From positions 272,705-336,704 of the forward strand of contig UVIF01000021.1 in the NCBI GenBank assembly GCA_900596015.1: 64,000 bases of DNA, given 5' to 3'. The position numbers and the translations under genes are program-made. Positions 56,081-64,000 of the stretch are shown here, piece after piece; position 1 is the stretch's first letter; every line of letters begins with the position of its first letter. The notes beneath the pieces were generated by a model, which saw only the letters and a list, made by a program, of their open reading frames with translations, was not told the origin of the DNA and ran no database searches. The stretch is from Pseudomonas viridiflava. GTDB lineage: Bacteria > Pseudomonadota > Gammaproteobacteria > Pseudomonadales > Pseudomonadaceae.

Positions 56081-56959
56081 TCAGTCCGTTTCGAGTCGGT
56101 CCAGTGTCGCGTCCTTCTGTGTCCACAGCGCGTTGACCCAGGCCTGGAACCGAGCCCGGTACTCTTCGTCCTGATCGTAGCTGTGGCCGATGAACTGCGC
56201 GGGAATCGGCAGTTCTTCGAACAGCACCTGGATCTCGCCTACCCGGCCGCACAGCAGATCCCAGAAGCCGGGAGCGCCCTTGGGGTAGAACAGCGTCACG
56301 TTGACCATCGACTGCAGTTGCTCGCCCATGGCATCGAGCACGAAGGCAATGCCACCGGCCTTGGGCTTGAGCAGATGGCGAAATGGTGATGCCTGGGCCG
56401 CGTGCTTGGCCGGGGTGAAGCGAGTGCCTTCGGCGAAGTTGAAGATGGCGGTCGGCTTGCCGCGAAACTTGGCACAGGCGCGGCGCGTGGTGAGCAGGTC
56501 TTCGCCTTTCTTTTCCGGATGCCTGGCCAGATAGGCCTTGGAATAGCGCTTCATGAAGGGGAAGCCGAGCGCCCACCAGGCCAGGCCAATGACCGGCACC
56601 CAGATGAGCTCGCGCTTGAGGAAAAACTTCAGCGGACGAATGCGCCGGTTCAGCACGTATTGCAGCACGAGGATATCGACCCAGCTCTGGTGGTTGCTGG
56701 TCACCAGGTAGGAGTGCTGGTAGTCCAGGCCCTGCAAGCCCTCGACTTTCCAGCGGATACCGCCGAGCAGGTTCATCCAGGCCTTGTTGTTGCTGATCCA
56801 GGCTTCGTGGATGTGGCGCATCAGTTCGTCGGTCACACGCTGCGCCGCCGCGAACGGCAGGCACAGCTTGATCAGGCTGACGACGAACAGCGGCGTGCAG
56901 CAAACGATGGTGTTCAGCGCCAGCAACAGTGCGGCGCACAGGCCGGTAAGCGTTTTCAA
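56081..56959 (-). CDS. PlsC-like acyltransferase (YihG type)
   Basis: 292 aa from a TTG at 56959, which has AGGA 8 nt upstream. N-terminal membrane segment, then the catalytic NHQSWVD (H-x4-D) and the FAEGTRFT substrate motif with an intervening KFFLKRELIWVPVIG. Related to E. coli YihG, a lysophosphatidic acid acyltransferase that shapes phospholipid composition. It follows pta with a 10-nt gap on the same strand. Confidence 0.88.
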   Translation of the reverse strand: MKTLTGLCAALLLALNTIVCCTPLFVVSLIKLCLPFAAAQRVTDELMRHIHEAWISNNKAWMNLLGGIRWKVEGLQGLDYQHSYLVTSNHQSWVDILVLQYVLNRRIRPLKFFLKRELIWVPVIGLAWWALGFPFMKRYSKAYLARHPEKKGEDLLTTRRACAKFRGKPTAIFNFAEGTRFTPAKHAAQASPFRHLLKPKAGGIAFVLDAMGEQLQSMVNVTLFYPKGAPGFWDLLCGRVGEIQVLFEELPIPAQFIGHSYDQDEEYRARFQAWVNALWTQKDATLDRLETD

Positions 56960-56969
56960 GGAAAGGGTC

Positions 56970-59066
56970 CTAAAGGTCGATGGTGCGGTTGGCCTGGATG
57001 GCGGTCAGGGCAATGGTGTAGACGATGTCGTCGACCTGAGCGCCACGCGGCAGGTCGTTGACCGGTTTGCGCAGCCCTTGCAGCATCGGCCCCAGGCTCA
57101 CGCAATCGGCGCTGCGCTGGACCGCCTTGTACGTGGTGTTGCCGGTGTTCAGGTCGGGAAACACGAACACCGTCGCGCGGCCGGCGACCCGGCTGTCCGG
57201 GGCGAGCTGGCGCGCCACGTTTTCATTGGCGGCCGCATCGTACTGCAGCGGGCCGTCGATCAGCAGGTCGCGCTGGATCTCCTGGGCCAACTGGGTGGCC
57301 TCACGCACCTTCTCGACTTCTTCGCCACTGGCCGAGTTGCCACTCGAATAGCTGATCATCGCCACCCGCGCGGCAATGCCGAAGGCTTCGGCGGAGTCGG
57401 CGCTCTGCAGGGCGATCTCTGCCAGTTCCGCAGCGCTGGGGTGCGGGTTCATCACGCAGTCGCCATACACCAGCACCTGATCGGGGAACAGCATGAAGAA
57501 CACCGAGGACACCAGGCTGCAGCCAGGCGCGGTCTTGATCAGCTGCAGGGCCGGGCGGATGGTGTTGGCGGTGGAATGGATGATGCCTGACACCAGACCA
57601 TCCACTTCATCCAGGGCCAGCATCATGGTGCCGATCACCACGTTGTCTTCCAGCTGCTGCTCGGCCATGGGCGCGTTCAGGCTTTTGCTCTTGCGCAGCG
57701 CAACCATCGGCTCCACGTACCGACCGCGGATCAGGTCGGGGTCGAGGATCTCCAGCCCGTCGGGCAGCGCGATGCCATGGGCGCTGGCAACCGCCTGCAC
57801 CTCGTCCGGCTTGGCCAGCAGCACGCAGCGTGCAATGCCGCGTGTCTGGCAAATGGCGGCCGCTTGAATGGTCAGCGGGTCGTGACCTTCGGGCAGCACG
57901 ATGCGCTTGTCGGCCTGTTGCGCGCGCTGGATCAACTGATAGCGGAACACCGCCGGTGACAGCCGCAGTTCGCGCGGGGTGCCGCAGCGCTGGTGCAACC
58001 ACTGGGCATCCAGATGGCCGGCGACGAAATCGGTGATGATCTCCGCACGCTCGCGGTCATCAATCGGAATTTCCTTGTTCAGCTGGTTCAGGCGTGTGGC
58101 GGTGTCGTAGGAACCCGTGCTCACCGACAGCACCGGCAGGCCGGCCTGCAAGGCGCCCCGACACAGCTCGAGAATGCGCGGGTCGGGCAGCGTATCGCTG
58201 GTCAGCAGCAGCCCGGCCAGCGGCATGCCGTTCATGGCGGCCAGGCTCACTGCCAGAATGATGTCGTCACGGTCGCCTGGGGTGACCACCAGAACGCCCG
58301 GCTTGAGCAGCTGCACGGTATTGAGCACCGTCCGCGCGCAGATGATGATCTTGTTCATTCGCCGCTGCTCGTAGTCACCGGCGTTGATCACCTGGGCGCC
58401 GAGCAGTTCGGCCACGTCACGCGTGCGGGGTGCGTTCAGGTCGGCCTGATAGGGAATACAGCCGAGCAGGCGAAAATCGCCACCACGCAGCAGGGGCGAG
58501 TGTTCCTTGAGGCGGGCGGCGAAGACGTCCATGCCTTCATCGGTGCGGACCTTGTTGAGAATGACGCCCAGCACCTTCGGATCACGCGGGCCACCGAACA
58601 ACTGCGCCTGCAGCTCGACCCGTCCGGAAAGCTCGGCGAGCACTTCGTTCTCGGCGCTCGACACCAGAATCACATCGGCATCCAGGCTTTTCGCCAGGTG
58701 CTGGTTGACCCTGGCGGCATAGCTGGCGTGGCGGGTGGGCACCATGCCTTCGACGATGACCACATCGTTGCCCAGGCAAGCCTGCTGGTACAGCGTCAGG
58801 ATCTCTTCAAGCAACTCGTCGAGCTGGCCATCGCCCAGCATGCGTTCCACGTGGGCCAGGCCCAGGGGCTTGGGTGGTTGCAGGCCGTGGGTACGGGCCA
58901 CCAGTTCGGTCGAGCGTTCCGGGCCCTGATCGCCGGGGTGTGGCTGGGCAATGGGCTTGAGAAAGCCGACCTTCAGGCCAGCGCGTTCCAGGGTCCGTAC
59001 CAGCCCCAGGCTGATGGAGGTCAGGCCGACGCCAAAATCGGTCGGCGCGATGAAAAATGTTTGCAT
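56970..59066 (-). CDS. pta: phosphate acetyltransferase
   Basis: 698 aa from ATG at 59066 (MQTFFIAPTDFGVG), preceded by GAGAAG; an upstream frame has no ribosome site. The long Pta form: N-terminal P-loop-less AAA/DRTGG regulatory region (about 1-370) and a C-terminal catalytic domain with VLPEGHDPLTIQA and DGPLQYDAA. It interconverts acetyl-CoA and acetyl phosphate. No ackA is in the window; the acyltransferase gene follows. Confidence 0.96.
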   Translation of the reverse strand: MQTFFIAPTDFGVGLTSISLGLVRTLERAGLKVGFLKPIAQPHPGDQGPERSTELVARTHGLQPPKPLGLAHVERMLGDGQLDELLEEILTLYQQACLGNDVVIVEGMVPTRHASYAARVNQHLAKSLDADVILVSSAENEVLAELSGRVELQAQLFGGPRDPKVLGVILNKVRTDEGMDVFAARLKEHSPLLRGGDFRLLGCIPYQADLNAPRTRDVAELLGAQVINAGDYEQRRMNKIIICARTVLNTVQLLKPGVLVVTPGDRDDIILAVSLAAMNGMPLAGLLLTSDTLPDPRILELCRGALQAGLPVLSVSTGSYDTATRLNQLNKEIPIDDRERAEIITDFVAGHLDAQWLHQRCGTPRELRLSPAVFRYQLIQRAQQADKRIVLPEGHDPLTIQAAAICQTRGIARCVLLAKPDEVQAVASAHGIALPDGLEILDPDLIRGRYVEPMVALRKSKSLNAPMAEQQLEDNVVIGTMMLALDEVDGLVSGIIHSTANTIRPALQLIKTAPGCSLVSSVFFMLFPDQVLVYGDCVMNPHPSAAELAEIALQSADSAEAFGIAARVAMISYSSGNSASGEEVEKVREATQLAQEIQRDLLIDGPLQYDAAANENVARQLAPDSRVAGRATVFVFPDLNTGNTTYKAVQRSADCVSLGPMLQGLRKPVNDLPRGAQVDDIVYTIALTAIQANRTIDL

Positions 59067-59292
59067 GCGAGCTTCTCGGGTGAGCTTCGGGCTGCACGCT
59101 ACAAGCATCACGCCACGGCCCGCAAGTAGAAACGAATCGCGCCGTGGGCAGTCATAACCTCAAGATGCGTGCAGAAGGCCCAAAGGGCGCACGCATTGTG
59201 TCCGGTCGACCACTGGCCGAGTGGGTTCGCTTTCAAGCCATCCCTTGGTTACACTTGGTCGTTCTACATTCTTATGCAAAAGGTCTTACCTC

Positions 59293-59778
59293 ATGCTGAT
59301 CGCCGCCAACAAGGCTGTCTCCATCGAATACACCCTGACCAACGACGCCGGTGAGGTTATCGACAGCTCCGCCGGCGGCGCGCCGCTGGTCTATCTGCAG
59401 GGCGCTGGTAACATCATCCCCGGCCTGGAAAAGGCTCTGGACGGCAAGCAGGTCGGCGACGACCTGGACGTGGCCATCGAGCCTGAAGATGCCTATGGCG
59501 AGTACGCGGCCGAGCTGGTCAGCACCTTGTCGCGCAGCATGTTCGAAGGCGTCGACGAGCTGGAAGTGGGCATGCAGTTCCATGCGTCCGCGCCAGATGG
59601 CCAGATGCAGATCGTGACCATCCGCGATCTGGATGGCGACGACGTCACCGTCGACGGCAACCACCCGTTGGCCGGTCAGCGTCTGCACTTCAAGGTCAAG
59701 GTCGTCGACATCCGCGACGCCAGCCAGGAAGAAATCGCGCACGGCCACGTGCACGGCGAGGGTGGTCATCACCACTGA
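59293..59778 (+). CDS. slyD: FKBP-type peptidyl-prolyl isomerase SlyD
   Basis: 161 aa from ATG at 59293; the frame extends upstream without a ribosome site. FKBP domain (about 1-70) split by the IF chaperone flap (about 75-130), with YTLTNDAGEVIDSS and the PEDAYGEY loop. The tail HGHVHGEGGHHH is a short His-rich metal-binding segment. It folds proteins and can deliver nickel to hydrogenases in some species. A very strong terminator follows. Confidence 0.95.
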   Translation: MLIAANKAVSIEYTLTNDAGEVIDSSAGGAPLVYLQGAGNIIPGLEKALDGKQVGDDLDVAIEPEDAYGEYAAELVSTLSRSMFEGVDELEVGMQFHASAPDGQMQIVTIRDLDGDDVTVDGNHPLAGQRLHFKVKVVDIRDASQEEIAHGHVHGEGGHHH

Positions 59779-59818
59779 TCTGGGCACGGCGCTCTTGCGA
59801 GCGGCCAAGCGCAGATGC

Positions 59819-59855
59819 AAAAAAGGGGCACGTCAACGACGTGCCCCTTTTTTTT
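59819..59855 (+). terminator. intrinsic terminator after slyD
   Basis: GGGGCACGTC and GACGTGCCCC pair around a 3-nt loop, with A6 before and T8 after, so it terminates on both strands. Confidence 0.95.
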
Positions 59856-59874
59856 GCCCCGCCACATCGCTACC

Positions 59875-59908
59875 CCTGTAGGAGCGGTCAGCGGCCGCGA
59901 AGGGGCGC
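59875..59908. repeat. REP family 2 copy overlapping the glycosyltransferase 3' end
   Basis: tgtaggagcggtcagcggccgcgaagg, a variant of the family at 48437-48592. It overlaps the last codons of the minus-strand glycosyltransferase gene (stop at 59888). Confidence 0.75.
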
Positions 59909-61075
59909 TGCGGTGTTGGCCAAGGCCACCGAAGACGTCAGGTAGCACGCACCGCTCAGCTGCTTCTCGAACTGCTCGACAATGGCCTCCCAGCCCTGAC
60001 GGTTGGCATGTCGACGCGCATTGAGGCGGACCCGCCGCAAGTTTTCCTGGTTTTCCAGCAGCCAGCCCGCCGCGTCGAGAAACGCCGCCTCGTCGCCCGG
60101 CATGGCCAGCGCGCCGCTGTGTCCATGGCGAATGTGCTGCGCGGCGGCGGCCTCGTCGTAGGCCACCACGGCCAGCCCTGATGCCTGCGCTTCCAGAACC
60201 ACATTGCCGAAGGTTTCAGTGAGGCTGGGAAAGACGAAGATATCACCGCTGGCATAGTGTTCAGCCAGCAACTCGCCGCGCAATGCCCCGCAGAATATCG
60301 CCTCGGGCATCTTCTGCTGCAGGTTGCTTCGCTGCCCTCCGTCGCCTACCACGATCAACTTCATCACCCGCTGTGGATGCTGCGCCTGCAGATGGTTGAA
60401 GGTACGCGCAAGCAGATCCAGATTCTTTTCCCATGCCAGGCGTCCGACATGGATCACCGCCAAGTCACCCTCCGCCAGCCCCCAACGCTGGCGCAACTCG
60501 GCGCTGCGCCGCGCAGGATGGAACAGCCGACCATCGACGCCACGCGCCAGCAGCTGCAATCGCTCGAAGCCGCGTCGGTGCAACTCGAGGCGTTGGCCGG
60601 GGCTGGGCACCAGGGTCATGTGCGTACGGTTGTGGAACCAGCGCAGATAATGCGTCACCACACGCGCCAACAGCCCCAACCCGCTTTGTGCGGCGTATTG
60701 CTGGAAGTTGGTATGAAAGCCGCTGACCACCGCGATACCCAGCAGCCGTGCCGCGCGCAGTGCGCTCAAGCCCAAAGGCCCCGGCGTGGCGACATACACC
60801 ACATCGGGCCGCCTCGAGCGCCAGTGCCGCACCAACCGCCGCCTGGACGACTCGCCCCACTGCAGCCCCGGATACCCGGGAATCGGCCAGCCGCGACACA
60901 GCATTACATCGTCACCCAGGCCCGTGTCCTGCGCCTGTCGCGGACGCACTACATCCACTCGATGTCCGCGACTGCGCAACCCTTCGCACAGATATTCGAG
61001 CGTACTGGCGACCCCGTTGATCTCGGGGGCGAAGGTTTCGGTAACCAGGGTGATATGCAAAAAGGGAGCTGTCAT
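59888..61075 (-). CDS. family 4 glycosyltransferase
   Basis: 395 aa, ATG at 61075. GT-B fold: N-terminal acceptor domain starting VTETFAPEINGVASTLEYL, and a C-terminal donor domain (about 195-375) with VGRLAWEKNLDLL, FVFPSLTETFGNVVLEAQASGLAVVAYD, which holds the E-x7-E motif. It resembles mannosyl- or glucosyl-transferases acting on lipids or polysaccharides (for example GT4 enzymes making glycolipids). Acceptor unknown. The last residues (AAPLRGR) are encoded by a REP copy. Confidence 0.85.
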   Translation of the reverse strand: MTAPFLHITLVTETFAPEINGVASTLEYLCEGLRSRGHRVDVVRPRQAQDTGLGDDVMLCRGWPIPGYPGLQWGESSRRRLVRHWRSRRPDVVYVATPGPLGLSALRAARLLGIAVVSGFHTNFQQYAAQSGLGLLARVVTHYLRWFHNRTHMTLVPSPGQRLELHRRGFERLQLLARGVDGRLFHPARRSAELRQRWGLAEGDLAVIHVGRLAWEKNLDLLARTFNHLQAQHPQRVMKLIVVGDGGQRSNLQQKMPEAIFCGALRGELLAEHYASGDIFVFPSLTETFGNVVLEAQASGLAVVAYDEAAAAQHIRHGHSGALAMPGDEAAFLDAAGWLLENQENLRRVRLNARRHANRQGWEAIVEQFEKQLSGACYLTSSVALANTAAPLRGR

Positions 61076-61180
61076 CAGCTCAGTTTCGAAGTGTTGTATT
61101 GCGCGGGTGTGGCGCTTTCATGAGGGATTTGTGACGTCAGTATCCGCGGTACAGGCTGCAATGGCGCGTACCGCGGAGAC

Positions 61181-61909
61181 TCACCCGCGCTCGCGCACCC
61201 AGAACAATGTCGCGCCTGCCACCGCTGCAGGCATCATCAAAACGTTGACCCCCGGGATCAGCAGTGCCAGGTATACGATGCCGCCGAAACTGAGGCTGCG
61301 CCAGCGCTTCTGGCGCAGCCAGGCGAGCATGTCCTGCCAACTCATCTTGTGGTTGTCGGCGGGGTAGTCGATGTACTGGATGGCCATCATCCAGACCCCG
61401 AACAGTAACCACAGAGGGGCGGCGATGATATTGAGCATCGGGATGAACGACAGCACGAACAGCGCCAGTGCGCGCGGCAGGAAATAGCCGAGCTTGCGCG
61501 CTTCGCGGGCCAGCGTGCGCGGGATCATTTCGAACAGTTCGGTCCAGCGGAAGGCGGGGAAATCGTCCTTGCCCCGCGCAACTACCTCGACCTTCTCGGA
61601 GAGAAACCCGTTGAAAGGGGCAGCGATGATGTTGGCCAGCATGGTGAAGCTGAAGAACACCATGAACGCTACGAGCACGGCGAACAGCGGCCAGAGTATG
61701 AAGCTGAGGAAACCCAGCCAGTTGGGCAGGCTCTGGATGAGGTGGTCGACCCACCCGCTGAACAGGTGACCGGCGAAGTAGATCAGGCCCACGAACAGCA
61801 CCAGGTTGATGCTCAATGGCAGCAGCACGAACAAGCGCAGCCCTGGGGACAAGACCATTTTCAGGCCCTCGCGCAAGTATTGCGGGCCGGACAGTGCAGG
61901 GACAGGCAT
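61181..61909 (-). CDS. cysZ: sulfate transporter CysZ
   Basis: 242 aa from ATG at 61909, with GGAG 7 nt upstream; a longer frame lacks a site. EI24/CysZ family: four or so hydrophobic helices, the N-terminal [21 protein letters not shown] and [10 protein letters not shown] segments. It mediates high-affinity sulfate/sulfite uptake. Divergent from the peroxiredoxin gene; both relate to sulfur-redox physiology. Confidence 0.9.
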   Translation of the reverse strand: MPVPALSGPQYLREGLKMVLSPGLRLFVLLPLSINLVLFVGLIYFAGHLFSGWVDHLIQSLPNWLGFLSFILWPLFAVLVAFMVFFSFTMLANIIAAPFNGFLSEKVEVVARGKDDFPAFRWTELFEMIPRTLAREARKLGYFLPRALALFVLSFIPMLNIIAAPLWLLFGVWMMAIQYIDYPADNHKMSWQDMLAWLRQKRWRSLSFGGIVYLALLIPGVNVLMMPAAVAGATLFWVRERG

Positions 61910-62024
61910 GGATAACTCCGAGACAGGGAAAACGTGCTGACAGTACCGGCTTTGCAGGCACTCGGGAACCACGGCAATGGCCGGTAACAACCTTGCGTGC
62001 TCTGTATGAATGATCCGTTGGCGC

Positions 62025-62061
62025 ATAGACGAGGGCTATGGGTTGGATTGCCAAAGGGTAT
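62025..62061 (+). promoter_or_regulatory. possible OxyR site before the peroxiredoxin
   Basis: ATAG-N7-CTAT (62025-62039), a 7-nt spacer, then ATTG-N7-GTAT (62047-62061). This is the OxyR tetranucleotide arrangement with the first half exact and the second with two mismatches; inner positions fit poorly. It lies 82 nt before the peroxiredoxin start. Tentative. Confidence 0.4.
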
Positions 62062-62142
62062 TTCCCTAATCGAGCCCACCTCGTTAAGCTTGGGCACATC
62101 GAATTTCAACCCTTTCCCATCTTCGCTTCCAAGGAGTTCTTC

Positions 62143-63839
<1,697 letters not shown>

Positions 63840-63855
63840 TCCAGAACCGCAGCGC

Positions 63856-63887
63856 GGCCTTCGCGGGTAGAACCCGCTCCCACAGGG
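63856..63887. repeat. REP family 3 copy
   Basis: ccttcgcgggtagaacccgctcccac, related to the perfect inverted pair at 49517-49577. It lies just after trxB and abuts the 42-bp tandem repeat. Confidence 0.8.
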
Positions 63888-64000
63888 GCAGTGTCTTTCA
63901 CTGGCCATGCAAGACCTGGTGGCCCAGGGGCAGTGTCTTTCACTGGCCATGCAAGACCTGGTGGCCCAAGGGCAGTGTCTTTCACTGGCCATGCAAGACC
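63885..64000. repeat. 42-bp tandem repeat continuing past the window
   Basis: Units start at 63885, 63927 and 63969, with period exactly 42. The first two copies differ by one base in 42; the third is cut by the window edge after 32 bases. The unit begins GGGGCAGTGTCTTTCACTGG and contains no stop codon in any plus-strand frame. The total copy number and what lies beyond cannot be seen. Confidence 0.95.

Overview
The window is a GC-rich chromosomal segment of a fluorescent Pseudomonas, most likely of the P. putida group. The evidence is gene order (fruR-fruBKA; prs-tRNA-Gln-ispE-lolB-lbcA; hemA-prfA-prmC-moeB-murI-pagL; phrB-litR; hemH; uraA-upp; hpt; mqo), a FruR/Cra operator identical to the one I know from P. 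putida, and abundant REP-type palindromes. I see no phage, insertion sequence, integrase or CRISPR array; this is core genome with small accessory touches.

Layout. 1-5914: the fructose phosphotransferase operon fruBKA behind a perfect Cra site, with the first codons of divergent fruR at the left edge. 5915-6286: REP copies and a 112-bp tandem duplication. 6287-12921: an iron-uptake locus (PepSY/flavodoxin reductase, TonB receptor PiuA, hydroxylase PiuC, Sel1 protein) with Fur-like boxes. 12965-18879: ornithine decarboxylase SpeC behind a leader holding an intrinsic-terminator hairpin, an oxaloacetate decarboxylase, an Fsr-like MFS exporter and a PAS-GGDEF-EAL protein. 19099-25974 (minus strand): ychF, pth, rplY, prs, tRNA-Gln, ispE, lolB, lbcA. 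26139-31496 (plus strand): hemA, prfA, prmC, moeB, murI, pagL.

31569-38450 reads as a light-response module: photolyase, class II LitR-type MerR regulator, DUF523/DUF1722 protein, a small Trp-rich protein, a renalase-like FAD oxidase, a TIGR01777 epimerase and ferrochelatase. Three copies of the reported LitR direct repeat (TRTACA, 12 nt, TGTACA; one exact, two with one mismatch) lie in its two control regions and make a coherent regulon.

38499-45918: pyrimidine and purine salvage (uraA, upp, hpt), small hypotheticals between REP clusters, malate:quinone oxidoreductase and a YajG lipoprotein. 46040-53207: acyltransferase, CPXCG and DUF2007 small proteins, SRAP protein, M48 metalloprotease, a TMEM165/GDT1 manganese exporter under a yybP-ykoY riboswitch, rsmC, a hydroxypyruvate reductase and a LysE exporter. 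53305-63839: DUF1302 protein, OmpA-like lipoprotein, acyltransferase, pta, slyD, a glycosyltransferase, cysZ, a 2-Cys peroxiredoxin and trxB. The last 116 bases are a 42-bp tandem repeat that runs off the window.

The best candidates for new biology are the architecture and unexplained members of the light module, the hairpin-containing speC leader, and the tandem repeats. Many large open frames antisense to real genes are GC-driven shadows and were left out. All functional calls rest on reading the sequence and on family knowledge; no database search was run.
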